A stretch of 64,000 nucleotides of DNA from Arion vulgaris (taxonomy: Eukaryota; Mollusca; Gastropoda; Stylommatophora; Arionidae), in contig CM036767.1 of the NCBI GenBank assembly GCA_020796225.1, positions 13,606,927 to 13,670,926 of the forward strand, in the 5' to 3' direction. Shown piece by piece: positions 10,467 to 22,210 of the stretch. The notes under the pieces are model-generated. The model was not told the DNA's origin. It did no database searches and saw only the letters and a list, made by a program, of their open reading frames with translations. The position numbers and the translations under genes were made by a program. The number at the start of each line of letters is the position of its first letter. Position 1 is the stretch's first letter.

Positions 10467-10825
10467 TCATAATAGCCGTTCATCGCAAGCGATGATAACA
10501 ACGGTCTCGGATGTCTGTTGCTGTACCTCTCTGGTGTGTGCGGAGGTGACTGTAGAGTCCAATTCTAGAACACAATCCCCTACCACAGGTGGGGCATACA
10601 TGATCAAAGTTAGACATGTGGGTGTTGTGTGTTCTGTTTTTCGCGCAGCTCGTTTTCTCTGTGTCAGCGGCATGACGATTCTCAGCTATGCGAGCTTCTC
10701 TTGTGTTATTACAGCGCCACATTTGACGATCTTGCGCCAGGGAATCCCAGGACAGGGTGTCTATATTGAAGCATTTCAGAGATACTTTAAGAGTGTATTT
10801 AAAGCGTTTTTTTTCTGTCTGTCAG
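10467..10825 (-). mobile_element. LINE 3' end with C2H2-type finger, interrupted
   Basis: On the minus strand the 3' end encodes a zinc-finger-like block with CPTC, then about 12 residues, then SHLRTH, close to the end of the LINE protein. The same LINE resumes at 11080-11345 beyond an inserted SINE-E. Other copies are at 26196-26730 and 43445-44110. Frame breaks show it is dead. Confidence 0.8.
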
Positions 10826-10832
10826 CTTCTTT

Positions 10833-11079
10833 CTTCTTCTTCTTTGCGTTCGTTCTTTACGACCAATTTTAATCACTCTTTGTGATTTGTTTGATCTTTG
10901 CCAAGAACGTGTATACGTTGCACATTGGTTTGGTAGGCCCCTAAACGCATAGACTTCTACACACTTAGGACACATGCATCCGATTTCAGCCAAACCTCCT
11001 TAGTCGCCTCTTACGACATGCATGGCAGGTAACAGTGGTTCTATTCTTTACAACCCAACTTTGGGCCCCGGTAACCACT
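10833..11079 (-). mobile_element. SINE-E inserted in the LINE
   Basis: GAA tail at the left (CTT runs), body CACAAAGAGTGATTAAAATTGG, core CATGTCGTAAGAGGCGACTA, head GAGTGGTTACCGGGGCCCAA (all minus strand). The uninterrupted LINE at 43740-43800 shows the insertion point. No clear site duplication seen. Confidence 0.85.
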
Positions 11080-11345
11080 CGGGCGACGTCCTTCAGCTGA
11101 ACGTGTGCCATTTTCAAGCTCGCCATACATTAACTGTTTTTGGATGCATTTATCAGGCATCCGAGCAACGTGACCTGCCCGTCTCACTTGAGCCTTCTGT
11201 AACAAAGTGTTGACGCTTGGGATCTTTGCTCTTATGAGGGCTTTGGTATCTGGAATTTTGTCCTGCCAGTTTATTGTTAGTAGTCCGCGTAGACAACCTA
11301 CTAAAGCTTAGTTTTCTTGCGTGTCTGCTATACACTGTCATGTCT
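11080..11345 (-). mobile_element. LINE 3' region, continuation
   Basis: Minus-strand coding resembles the 43779-44075 copy (SLRRLST..., QNSRYQSPHKSKDPKRQ in shifted frame). It belongs to the same element as 10467-10825. Confidence 0.7.
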
Positions 11346-11572
11346 CGCTGGCGTACAACTGCGTGGTTAGCACAGAATTAGATGCTATCCAATTAGGTGC
11401 CTATGTGTGTTACGATAGAGTCGCCACAGCTCTGGGTAAATTTCAGACAAAATATTCGACGTGAAGTGTTTACCGTCAGTGGCGGCTCATGTACAGGCAG
11501 CCATCGTCCTTTTTCCCCCTGACCAGGTTTCCACTCTGTTCTCATCTCCAATCCTGTGTGTATCATTGTTAT

Positions 11573-11742
11573 CAGTGGCGGCTCGTGGTCATTTTTCTTG
11601 GTTGGGATAGACACAAATTTTCGGAAAAATCATGATTTTTGGAGTATTTACTATTATTTGTCTATTCCGGGAAGTTATCTCCTTTCGATTTTTGGTGGGG
11701 CCGGACTCCAGTCCAGTAGCCCTTAATGACGAGCCGTCCCTG
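11573..11742 (+). mobile_element. MITE-C, diverged
   Basis: CAGTGGCGGCTCGTGGTCAT start and GACGAGCCGTCCCTG end. A second left terminus (CAGTGGCGGCTC) lies 97 bp upstream at 11476, suggesting a partial second copy. No 8-bp duplication seen. Confidence 0.75.
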
Positions 11743-11784
11743 ACCTTTATACTATCTCAGTCTGAATAGTTGAAGCTTTTGACC

Positions 11785-12052
11785 TTCTTCTTCTTCGAAC
11801 GCTCCATATCGACCACTTGCCAACCACTCTGTGTGATTTGTATATGATCTGAGCCTAAGAGCGATTGTACATTGTGCCAGTTATGCGCCTACAAGAAGGC
11901 CAGCACATACGATTTCTGCGCTCCTTTTTATTTACTAGGATAGCATCCCTAGGGCCTCCTACATCAGTCGCCTCTTACGACATGCATTGAAGATCGTAGT
12001 GGTACTATTATTTACTTCCCTTGTGGGCCCCATTACCACACGAGCGAGCTCT
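11785..12052 (-). mobile_element. SINE-F, minus strand
   Basis: CTT-rich tail, CGCTCCATATCGACCACTTG, GCGCCTACAAGAAGGCC, TTTATTTACTAGGATAGC linker, core and head CACACGAGCG. Confidence 0.82.
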
Positions 12053-12231
12053 TGACCAAAGGTCTCACAGGAAGCGGTGTCTGTGTTGTAGCTTGTCAAA
12101 GACACTTTCAGTAAGTTCTAAAAACTTGTTGTCTGTCCTGCAACTGTGTGTAGCCTCTACCAAACTCACTATTCTTTATGTAGATTGTCAAACGAATGTA
12201 GCTGATATTTACGCTAACATCGTATTTACTG

Positions 12232-12950
<719 letters not shown>

Positions 12951-13275
12951 AGCTTGTCCAGAGCAGAACTTTGTCACCTCAACAGTCTTACGGAATTTCT
13001 CTCTCTCATAGGCCAAATGTCCTGCCTCTGCAGCCGTCATGTTCAAACCATCAGTTACATCCTTAATCGTCTCCGTGGTCTTCCTCTTCTCCTCTTTGCC
13101 GGTATGCCTCCTTTCATGATGGTCTTCTCTAGCCCTTCATATCTTTTTATATGTCCAAAATATCTTAATTTTCTCTTTCTTATTTGTAGCACCAGCCAGT
13201 TTTCTTTGATTTTGAGTTTTTTCTGCATAGATCTATTTGTTCTCTTCTCTGTCTATGATATACGGAAGACTATTT
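12951..13275 (-). mobile_element. LINE 3' end (same family as 47045-47535)
   Basis: The minus strand matches 47185-47530 in order: a segment encoding RTNRSAQKKLKIKENWLVLQ-like text, an RYFGHIKRYEGLEKTI-like block and RGRPRRRL-like text, ending AAGCTATTTGATGATG. 5'-truncated. Confidence 0.8.
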
Positions 13276-13495
13276 TGTAACACTTATATTCAAAAGTACG
13301 TACATATATGTTTTTCCACTATTTTATTAAATGTCCATGCGTCACACTATAGTATGATAATATGGGAAATAAACTCTATAAAACAAAGGGAGATAATAAG
13401 TTAATATGATATTTACACACAACAACAAACTTGTATAAGACCGGACTTTGCTGGAACTAAATCAAGACAGAAAAAGAGAGATGGAGAAAGAGATA

Positions 13496-13497
13496 TC

Positions 13498-13531
<34 letters not shown>

Positions 13532-13560
13532 TAGAGACAGAGGGAGAGAGAGAAACAAAT
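13496..13560. repeat. GA microsatellite
   Basis: GAGA run with GATA interruptions. Confidence 0.85.
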
Positions 13561-13975
13561 AATAAGGCAGATGACAAACATAAAACAATACATTTTTCAC
13601 TTACATGACAAAGTAAAAAGTAAACTAAAGATTAATTTATTACTTTTATACTTGTCAGACGTGGCACGCCTTGATATCACAGCAACAACAATAAGCAACC
13701 CCCAAAAAACCCAACTTCGCTCTTAGGTTACATAGAGTGTACCACTGCTTACAGGATTCAAGTCAAAGTTTTCAACTCATTAAAAAGTGTAGCCACGTAG
13801 AGATTTCATAGCTAAGTAGAAATAGGCCAAGTCCATATTGCCATCTACTAACGACAAGAACAAGAGGTCAGGAGCTGCGCCGGTGCGCTCGTGTTTCAGG
13901 TACATCGTAAGTAAATTTCTGCATAAGTTAAATATCACCTTTATTTGTAAAGAAAGGAAAATTCGAATTTATATA
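13561..13975. other. unassigned stretch
   Basis: No gene or repeat family that I can place. Ends in a TA run next to MITE-C. Confidence 0.35.
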
Positions 13976-13983
13976 TATATATA

Positions 13984-14145
13984 CAGTGGCGGCTGGTGAT
14001 CATTTTTGTTGGTGGGACCAGACACAAATTTTCGGGAAATCATAGTTTCGGATTAGGTTATGTTTTAATTATAACATAATAAATACACGTTACACATGTT
14101 TGGTGGGGTTCGGCCCTACAGACCCTTAATGACGAACCGCCACTG
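13984..14145 (+). mobile_element. MITE-C in a TA repeat
   Basis: CAGTGGCGGCTGGT start, ACGAACCGCCACTG end, TATATATA on both sides. Confidence 0.88.
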
Positions 14146-14189
14146 TATATATATATTTTGAGAGAGAGAGACAGAAAGATAGATAGTTA

Positions 14190-14400
14190 GAGGTCTCTGT
14201 GGCGTAGAGGCTAGGTGCTTATCTCTCGTGCCAAAGGTACCAGATTCGCTCCCTCATGAAGTCATCTTGTTATTTTTCAAGAGATCCATGATCTCAGTGT
14301 AGGTCAGATCAATTTCCTAGTGCTATAGGAGACGGACGATAAAACGTAGGTCTCGTGTTCAATTTGAGCAGTTAAAAAAAAAACCATTGGATACAGTGGA
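14190..14400 (+). mobile_element. SINE-L head portion
   Basis: tRNA-like start GTCTCTGTGGCGTAGAGGCT and a CAGATTCGCTCCC B-box remnant, GAGATCCATGATCTCAGTG and GGACGATAAAACGTAGGTC. The 3' part is missing. Confidence 0.75.
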
Positions 14401-14515
14401 TACAAAGGAAAAGATCGGCGACGCAAAAGGTGGACTTCAGAGATAACAGAGGCGACGAAAGACACTCTTATATAATAGTAAACTATTTTCGCAAATAGAA
14501 AATATAGAATGCCGG

Positions 14516-14858
14516 ACCGCCCGAGTTGTTACCGGGGCCCAAATTGGGGTGTAAAGACTAGAACCACTGTTACCTGCCACGCATGTCGTAAGAGGCGACT
14601 GAGCAGGTTGGACGTTGGGCTAGCTACCACACACCGTAAAAAACACTAGAAGGCTACAGAACGGAGAGCGAACCGAGTAAACGCTGGCTGAAACCGGACA
14701 CATCACCGAAGGATAAGCACCAGAGCTCCAAATGGTGCTGAAGATGTGACGTAAAACACAACAATGCAAAGGCTGCATGAATCAGATTTCCACAAGAATA
14801 GAATTTATAGGGAGGTCTGGTACATCGGTCTGCGCTGTGATCGAGAGAGAGAGAAAGA
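14516..14858 (+). mobile_element. SINE-E variant (E2) with GA tail
   Basis: E-type head (CCCGAGTTGTTACCGGGGCC) and core (CATGTCGTAAGAGGCGACTG), then a different 3' half (GAACCGAGTAAACGCTGGCT, CACCAGAGCTCCAAATGGTG). It is shared with 21885-22205 (minus) and a fragment at 53585-53700. Confidence 0.8.
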
Positions 14859-14874
14859 GAGAATGCACGACACA

Positions 14875-15095
14875 TACTAATAAATATAGAAAATAGAGAA
14901 CATGACAAACACTAGGATAGATAGAAAATAGAGAACATGACAAACACTAGAACAGATAGAAAATAGAGAACATGACAAACACTAGAACAGATAGAAAATA
15001 GAGGATAAACACTAGGACAGATAGAAAATAGAGAACATGACAAACACAAGAACAGAAAATACAGAATACATGAAAAACACAAGAACAGATAAAAA
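14875..15095. repeat. 35-bp minisatellite, about six units
   Basis: Unit TAGAAAATAGAGAACATGAC followed by AAACACTAGAACAGA, with one shortened copy. Confidence 0.85.
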
Positions 15096-15454
15096 CCAAT
15101 CAAGAAATTCGAACAACTATGATCAAGATAGCGAAAGTAATTTTTGTGTGAGATTGAAATCTGAAAATGTGATAATGAAGATGGACATGGCCATTTGGCC
15201 AAGTACAGACATCAACACAAGCGACAAATAGGATATAAATTGTATTGGAGACAGCCCGTCTTGGAGACATGACAATATATATTCTTTCTGTCTATATATT
15301 AGTAGTTCTCAAACTTGTTGAAGTACTACACAAAATCGTATGCGCGTTATGCCCTACAACTTCACAAATAAGATGCAAAAAGCAAAGGAATACAGAACTA
15401 ATTGGAAAATAAATTCTAGGTACTTTTATTCATTATTTAATTGCTGCCTATGAG

Positions 15455-15560
15455 AAGAACATCTGAGTTGATAGCAAACACCAACGACAGAGATTTGTGG
15501 AGATCCATGATCGTCTACACCAGCCGGCACGGCACCTGATGATGATGCTATGAGAAGCTT
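15455..15560 (+). mobile_element. LINE 3' tail fragment
   Basis: Ends with GGCACGGCACCTGATGATGA, the same 3' end (stop codon plus GAT tail) as the minus-strand copies at 21695-21840 and 62210-62640. Confidence 0.6.
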
Positions 15561-15715
15561 GGGTGTGATGAGTCTTGACGATTTTTTACCCTGCTGCTCG
15601 CTGGCACCACGTTGCTGACCTCTGATCTGGGATTTCTTAGAGCGAATCTAGGAATGTCACCGGGAACACTGGTGCGCATGGACACACCCTTTGAGAACCA
15701 TTGTTATATACATAT

Positions 15716-15797
15716 GCACAATTTTTCTCTTACTCGTGATAATGATGCTGATCATTATCATCATCATGTTTCGTGTCGACTAGCGGAGATCGTTGAA
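15716..15797. repeat. direct repeat, left copy (82 bp)
   Basis: TTCTCTTACTCGTGATAATG...TTCGTGTCGACTAGCGGAGA...GTTGAAC recurs at 16247-16327 with few changes. It flanks a LINE tail. Each copy also has an internal GATAATGAT...ATCATTATC near-palindrome. Confidence 0.8.
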
Positions 15798-15839
15798 CTT
15801 CTTGTCTATCAAACGTCTTGGAGACATGGCAATATATAT

Positions 15840-16215
15840 TCCTTGTTCTTATACACATCTCTCTCTCTTTGCCTTTTACCCGGGTTGGGGCATAGGCCCT
15901 CAACCAACTCATGCCAAGTCTTCCTATCTCTAGCTATCTCCTGCAGCTCCTCTCAGCTCTTCTTTATATTGTTGATCTCCTCCTCCAAATCTCGTCTCCA
16001 TGTATTTCTCGGCCTCCCTTCTTTCGCTGTCCCTGTGGGTTCCAGGCAAGGACCCTTCTTGTTATATTCCCTCAGGTTTTCGTAAAGTGTGTCTTATCCA
16101 GCGCCAGCGTCTTTTTTAACCTGTTCGTTCACTGGAATCTGTCTTGTTCTCTCCATAAGTTTCTCATTTGTGACCCTATCATACCATCTTATTCCCTGTA
16201 TTCTGGGCAGACACC
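15840..16215 (-). mobile_element. LINE 3' end, minus strand
   Basis: The minus strand encodes RDLEEEINNIKKS, then ELQEIARDRKTWHELVEGLC and PNPGKRQRE, a standard LINE C-terminal tail with a frameshift or stop. Confidence 0.75.
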
Positions 16216-16246
16216 AGTTGATGAATTCTTATACACATACTCACAC

Positions 16247-16327
16247 ACAATCTTTCTCTTACTCGTGATAATGATGATGATCACTATCATCATCATGTTT
16301 CGTGTCGACTAGTGGAGATCGTTGAAC
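16247..16327. repeat. direct repeat, right copy
   Basis: Second copy of the 15716-15797 block. Confidence 0.8.
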
Positions 16328-16374
16328 ATCATAAGCTAATATAACTATTTTTGTTTTAAGCTGAAGGATTTACT

Positions 16375-16445
16375 TTATTGCACCGGGTTTTACCCCCATA
16401 TGGATCTGTCCCTCTCCGCAGAAATGGCACGCAATTTCTATGCTT
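16375..16445 (-). mobile_element. SINE-B 3' module fragment
   Basis: TGCACCGGGTTTTACCCCCA and CCGCAGAAATGGCACGCAA only. Confidence 0.65.
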
Positions 16446-16960
16446 CTTAATACTGTCTCTTCTCATGCTCCATAATATATGTGTATATGTTAAATGCATA
16501 CATGCTATGTATATATTTGATTATTATTGTTTCGTCTTCTTCTTCCATTCCTAGTTTTGTTTTTTTACATTTATTTCGTTTGTCCGTCACATATTTTCAT
16601 TTTAGGGTCGTTATGGATTTATTGTTTTAATATATATGTTATGTCTGCCGTATAGAAGTCTGAATTTATTCGCTTCTGTTGTATCCTGATGAAGACATTT
16701 TGGTCGAAATATCTTTTTTTTTAAAGTTCAGTGTTGAGCCCTTACCATTTAGTGTCGCAGAGGGTGGTAAACAGTGACGTTTTAAACGTGGAAAACTCTA
16801 AGCGTCATCACTCTTTCGAACGAGAGCTGCTCGGAATTTTACAATTTTGTTTAGGTGCATATAGACTCTAACAAGGCTCCCACCATTTGGCCCTGATCAA
16901 GTGGAAACTACACTTTGATCTTAGTCAAAATGATGAGAAGCGATCAAAATTTTGTGGAAA
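16446..16960. other. AT-rich stretch with a hammerhead-like core
   Basis: No gene. At 16688-16716 the + strand has CTGATGA, a GAC...GTC stem and GAAA, the order of a hammerhead ribozyme core. The remainder has no recognisable features. Confidence 0.3.
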
Positions 16961-16978
16961 CGTTGCTATGTATTTTTT

Positions 16979-17818
16979 TGTACTTTGTGAAACTACAGTA
17001 CTTTGTGAAACTACAGTATTTTGTGAAACTACAGTACTTTGTGAAACTACAGTATTTTGTGAAACTACAGTACTTTGTGAAACTACAGTACTTTGTGAAA
17101 CTACAGTACTTTGTGAAACTACAGTACTTTGTGAAACTACAGTACTTTGTGAAACTACAGTACTTTGTGAAACTAAAGTACTTTGTGAAACTACAGTACT
17201 TTGTGAAACTACAGTACTTTGTGAAACTACAGTACTTTGTGAAACTACAGTACTTTGTGAAACTGCAGTACTTTGTGAAACTACAGTATTTTGTGAAACT
17301 ACAGTACTTTGTGAAACTACAGTACTTTGTGAAACTACAGTACTTTGTGAAACTACAGTACTTTGTGAAACTACAGTACTTTGTGAAACTGCAGTACTTT
17401 GTGAAACTACAGTATTTTGTGAAACTACAGTACTTTGTGAAACTACAGTACTTTGTGAAACTACAGTACTTTGTGAAACTACAGTACTTTGTGAAACTAC
17501 AGTACTTTGTGAAACTACAGTATTTTGTGAAACTACAGTACTTTGTGAAACTACAGTATTTTGTGAAACTACAGTACTTTGTGAAACTACAGTACTTTGT
17601 GAAACTACAGTATTTTGTGAAACTACAGTACTTTGTGAAACTACAGTACTTTGTGAAACTACAGTATTTTGTGAAACTACAGTACTTTGTGAAACTACAG
17701 TACTTTGTGAAACTACAGTACTTTGTGAAACTACAGTACTTTGTGAAACTACAGTACTTTGTGAAACTACAGTATTTTGTGAAACTACAGTACTTTGTGA
17801 AACTACAGTACTTTGTGA
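16979..17818. repeat. 18-bp minisatellite, about 46 units
   Basis: Unit ACTACAGTACTTTGTGAA with C/T and A/G variants. The length is a multiple of three and the unit has no stop in several frames, so two plus frames and one minus frame stay open for 900 bp. These are not genes. Its left edge (ACGTTGCTATGTATTTTTTT) resembles an arm of the inverted repeat at 5670-5783. Confidence 0.96.
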
Positions 17819-17855
17819 TTTTAAAACTTTTTTTGTTATGACCTTTGTTTAACAT

Positions 17856-18095
17856 TCTTCTTCTTCTTCTTTTGTCGTCACACTGCTACCAGGTTGTTGC
17901 CCAGTGTCGTGGTTTTCTGTTTTTGTCTTGCGCTGTTCTGGTGGCTTGGGTGATTGTTATTTTTGCTCTTTCACAGAATTCTGCTATGCAATCTAACCAT
18001 CTTTTTCGTGGTCTTCCTCTCACCTTCTTTCCTGATGTTCCGTTGTAGAAGACTCTGCATACTGTGGAGTTTGGATGCAATATTATTAAGTGTTA
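17856..18095 (-). mobile_element. LINE 3' end, minus strand
   Basis: Minus-strand frame has KKVRGRPRKRWLDCIAEFCE then a basic tail ending HWATTW, and a CTT-rich (GAA) 3' tail. Same family as 27685-28135 and 28811-29045. Confidence 0.8.
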
Positions 18096-18406
18096 AAACC
18101 ACTTCATTCTTTGTTTCTCAATGTAATTTAAGCAAGGTTATGTGTCAACTTTCTTTCTTATGCCGATGTTTGTGACTCTGCCTTTTCTGGTGTTGTTGGT
18201 AACTTTTCACAGGTACCGCATTTCACATGTAGCTATATTATGCGACTGTTTTAAAAAAAAAAAAAATATAATATCATTTTTGCAACTGCGTTTTGCTCAT
18301 TGTCCATGTTTTGTTCTGGTAACACAAAGTAGTCATGAAAATGCTATTGATCATTACCATTCATATTGATCTCAGAAAAGTAAATAGGTATTCTCGCTTA
18401 ATTGTT

Positions 18407-18611
18407 TTTTTTTTTTTTCCGATCCAGAAGCACTTGAGCTTTTCAGCTCTTCGGCTCGTGCCATGGACATCGTAACCCTTCGGTTCGGTGCCACGAACAC
18501 CGTAAATCTGGGGAATCTGTGGCTTTTTCTGCCATCCCGCGGAATTGAACCCGCACACAGAGGGATAGTCACCCGTAGTCCAACGCGCTACGAACACGCT
18601 GGGCAGACGGG
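18407..18611 (-). mobile_element. SINE-A, minus, 10-bp duplication
   Basis: Complete SINE-A with a long T run at its poly-A end. The direct repeat CTTAATTGTT is at 18397-18406 and 18612-18621. Confidence 0.92.
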
Positions 18612-18621
18612 CTTAATTGTT

Positions 18622-19262
18622 AAAGAAAATAGCCCAATCAGTCTGTTCCCGTAGCTCATCAGTTCCTGCACCACACATCATTCGTATATTCATGGCAGGA
18701 GAGAACTAGTTATGAATAACGTTGAGAGAGTAAGTTAAGGGCCGTTAACAAGAAGTTTATTGTAATAAAAAGTTACTTCCCCTTGACAATATTTTCATAG
18801 AAAAAAAATAATGTCCATTTTATATCACTAAATATATTTGTCCACGCGCGTGTTCGTCTGCTCTTTCTAAACATTCAAATGATCAGATGGGAATGGGTGA
18901 GGTGCCAGTGGACAGTTCTTGTGTTCAGGAAGGCAGAAATCTCATTGTATCCTGATTTACGCGTGGATGCTGTTCAAGTGTTTTTGCATCTAAGATTCAG
19001 GATGGCATGAAAAGAAATCAGGATCTGCACCGAAACATTGTCAGTTTTGTCATTTAATGCAGTTCATGCAATTTCAATGTCAAATTTTAGAATATTATTT
19101 TTGTTCGACGTAAACAATAGTAATAAGCAGACAACAAGAAAACCTTACAATAAAACTCGAAAAAAATAACAATAAAACAAAACAAACAAGTACAAATATT
19201 TAGGAGCAATTTTCATCGCAAACGGAAGTATCGATAAGAAAATCAGCAATTGATGCACAAAT
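18622..19262. other. unassigned AT-rich stretch
   Basis: No open frame of interest, no RNA gene and no repeat copy that I can assign. Confidence 0.35.
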
Positions 19263-19266
19263 GCTA

Positions 19267-19485
19267 ACCAGGGGTACTGGGACAGTTAACACCACTGTTG
19301 TCACATAAAGAGATACCGCTAACCAAGTACTGGGACAGTTAACACCACTGTTGTCACATAAAGAGATACCGCTAACCAAGTACTGGGACAGTTAACACCA
19401 CTGTTGTCACATAAAGAGATACCGCTAACCAAGTACTGGGACAGTTAACACCACTGCTGTCACATAAAGAGATACCGCTAACAAC
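19267..19485. repeat. 53-bp minisatellite, four units
   Basis: Unit GCTAACCAAGTACTGGGACA then GTTAACACCACTGTTGTCAC then ATAAAGAGATACC. Nearly identical units. Confidence 0.93.
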
Positions 19486-19549
19486 TAAAGCACATCTCAT
19501 AAGAACGATTTTCTGGTCAACACTATGTTACCAGTGTCAACCATGACCA

Positions 19550-19955
19550 ATAACAGCAGCTAATGAGCGAAAAATCAAAACGACAGAGATGAGGTGTCTT
19601 AGAAGAGCTGTAGGTGTGACAATAAGAGACAAAATTAGAAATGAAGAAATCAGAAGGAGACTGGATGTGAAACCAGTCATGCAATTCATAAAAGAACAAC
19701 AGATTAAATGGTTTGGACATCTGACAAGATTGCCCTAGTATCGCCTACCACAGAGAGCCACACAGAAAAAGTAAAGAGTACAGAACAAGAGGAAGACAAC
19801 GCAAAAGATGGAGTAACGCCATCAAGAACAGCCTTAAGGAAATGAATAATAGCTTACAAAGTGCATAGAACAAGCACACACGTCCCCCTCCCAAGCACTT
19901 TCTATAAAGAATTAAACGGTAGAAGAGAAGAAGTAGACGTAGAAAATTTTTAGAA
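19550..19955 (+). mobile_element. LINE 3' end
   Basis: Encodes MRCLRRAVGVTIRDKIRNEE-like text and QQIKWFGHLTR, with breaks, then a GAAGAAG tail. Close relative of 47735-48095 (+) and 54530-54815 (-). Confidence 0.82.
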
Positions 19956-19956
19956 T

Positions 19957-21300
19957 AGTCTTGTTGCAACGTAGTCAGATTTTAGAACATTATTGTTGCA
20001 ACGTAGTCAGATTTTAGAATAATATTGTTGCAACGTAGTCAGATTTTAGAACATTATTGTTGCAACGTAGTCGTATTTTAGAACATTATTGTTGCAACGT
20101 AGTCAGATTTTAGAACATTATTGTTGCAACGTTGTCAGATTTTAGAATAGTCTTGTTGCAACGTAGTCAGATTTTAGAATGGTAATGTTGCGACGTAGTT
20201 CGATTTAAGAATGGTAATGTTGCGACGTAGTCAGATTTTAGAATGGTAATGTTGCAACGTAGTCAGATTTTAGAATGGTAATGTTGCGACGTAGTCAGAT
20301 TTTAGAATGGTAATGTTGCGACGTAGTCCGATTTTAAAATGGTAATGTTGCGACGTAGTCAGATTTTAGAATGGTAATGTTGCGACGTAGTCAGATTTTA
20401 GAATGGTAATGTTGCAACGTAGTCAGATTTTAGAATGGTAATGTTGCGACGTAGTCAGTTTTTAGAATAGCATTGTTGCGACGTAGTCAGATTTTAGAAT
20501 GGTAATGTTGCAACTTAGTCAGATTTTAGAATGGTAATGTTGCGACGTTGTCAGATATTAGAATAGTAATGTTGCGACGTAGACACATTTTAGAATAGCA
20601 TTGTTGCGACGTAGTCAGATTTTAGAATGGTAATGTTGCAACGTAGTCAGATTTTAGAATAGTAATGTTGCGACGTAGACACATTTTAGAATAGCATTGT
20701 TGCAACGTAGTCAGATTTTAGAATGGTAATGTTGCGACGTAGTCATATTTTAGAATAGTAATGTTGCGACGTAGTCAGATTTTAGAATGGTAATGTTGCG
20801 ACGTAGTCCGATTTTAGAATGGTAATGTTGCGACGTAGTCCGATTTAAGAATGGTAATGTTGCGACGTAGTCCGATTTTAGAATGGTAATGTTGCGACGT
20901 AGACACATTTTAGAATAGCATTGTTGCGACGTAGTCAAATTTTAGAATGGTAATGTTGCGACGTAGTCAGATTTTAGAATGGTAATGTTGCGACGTAGTC
21001 AGATTTTAGAATAGCATTGTTGCGACGTAGTCAGATTTTAGAATGGTAATGTTGCAACGTAGTCAGATTTTAGAATGGTAATGTTGCGACGTAGACACAT
21101 TTTTTGCAACGTAGTCATATTTTAGAATAGTAATGTTGCGACGTAGACACATTTTTAGAATAGCATTGTTGCAACGTAGTCAGATTTTAGAATGGTAATG
21201 TTGCGACGTAGTCATATTTTAGAATAGTAATGTTGCGACGTAGTCCGATTTTAGAATGGTAATGTTGCAACGTAGTCCGATTTTAGAATGGTAATGTTGC
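19957..21300. repeat. 32-bp minisatellite, about 42 units
   Basis: Unit GTTGCGACGTAGTCAGATTT then TAGAATGGTAAT with several recurring variants (GTTGCAACG, AATAGCATT, AGACACATTT). Variants are interspersed, as expected from repeated unequal exchange. No coding capacity. Confidence 0.96.
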
Positions 21301-21304
21301 CATC

Positions 21305-21465
21305 CAAAACAAAATTTGCTAAGATAGAGACAAGAATATCGGTATCAGTTCCATGGTGGAGATTGAGCGAGTTGCCCAGAATAGAGCGGTATGGAGAAAT
21401 TCCTGGCAGACCCTATGTAACGTATAACAGTACGAGAGAAATTATTATTACTATTAGTATTGTTA
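21305..21465 (+). mobile_element. LINE (family G) 3' end
   Basis: Plus-strand match to the reverse of 6864-7013: GGAGATTGAGCGAGTTGCCC, GCGGTATGGAGAAATTCCTG and an ATTATTATTACT tail. It abuts the 32-bp array. Confidence 0.75.
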
Positions 21466-21559
21466 CTTTGGGTACTCTTTAAAATACAATACATCTAGCC
21501 AGTAAATCGGCTCACAGGGGTGAAAGTGTTACATTTCATTTAACAAATTCAAGTAAAAT

Positions 21560-21645
21560 TAAAATTGAAGCTCTTATCCCTACGCTTAACGGCAAGAGTG
21601 GACAGCCAACTACATCTTCCACCTGGGAATAGACAATAGATAGAT
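21560..21645 (+). mobile_element. LINE 3' tail fragment with GATA end
   Basis: ACGGCAAGAGTGGACAGCCA and a CAATAGATAGATAG tail match the end of 3786-4135. Confidence 0.6.
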
Positions 21646-21694
21646 AGTAAAATTAACAATAAGCGTATCGACATTTTTTAAAAAAAAAAGGAAT

Positions 21695-21840
21695 CATTAT
21701 CATTAGGTGCCGTGCTGGCTGGAGTAGGTCATCATGGATCATCACAAATCTCTGTTTCTGCTGTTTGCTACCATCTCAGATGTTGACGCTCTTCCGTGTC
21801 ATGAAGTCAGGTTAACCAAAATTTTCTCTCCCTCTCTCTT
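21695..21840 (-). mobile_element. LINE 3' end, minus strand
   Basis: CATTAGGTGCCGTGCTGGCT start (reverse of the CACGGCAC...GATGAT end) and TCAGATGTTGACGCTCTTCC, as in 62210-62640. Confidence 0.7.
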
Positions 21841-21884
21841 GCTTTATCTCCTTGTCCCTTGATGTTACCAGTTGTTACAATGTG

Positions 21885-22205
21885 TTCTCTCTCTCTCTCT
21901 CTCGCGATCACCGCCCAGACCGATGTACCAGATCTCCCCATAAATCCTATTCATGTGGAAATCTGATTCATGCAGCCTTAGCATTGGTGTGTTTTACGTC
22001 ATATCTTCAGCACCATTTGGAGCTCTGGTGCTTATCATCTTTCGGCTATGTGTCCGGTTTCAGCCAGCGTTTACTCTGTTCGCTATCCGTTCTGTAGCCA
22101 TCTAGTGTTTTTTACGGTGTGGGGTAGTCAGCCCCACCTCCAACCTCCTTAGCTGCCTCTTACGACATGCGTGGTAGGTATCAGTGGTTCTATTCTTTAC
22201 ACCCC
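21885..22205 (-). mobile_element. SINE-E2, minus strand
   Basis: TCTC tail at the left, then the reverse of the E2 3' half and E core, ending at ACACCCCAATTTGG. Matches 14516-14858. Confidence 0.8.
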
Positions 22206-22210
22206 AATTT

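Noticed and set aside
16887..17855. Three overlapping 300-residue proteins
   Set aside because: All are frames of the 18-bp minisatellite.
19957..21300. CRISPR array
   Set aside because: The 32-bp units are head to tail with no unique spacers, and the window is animal DNA.
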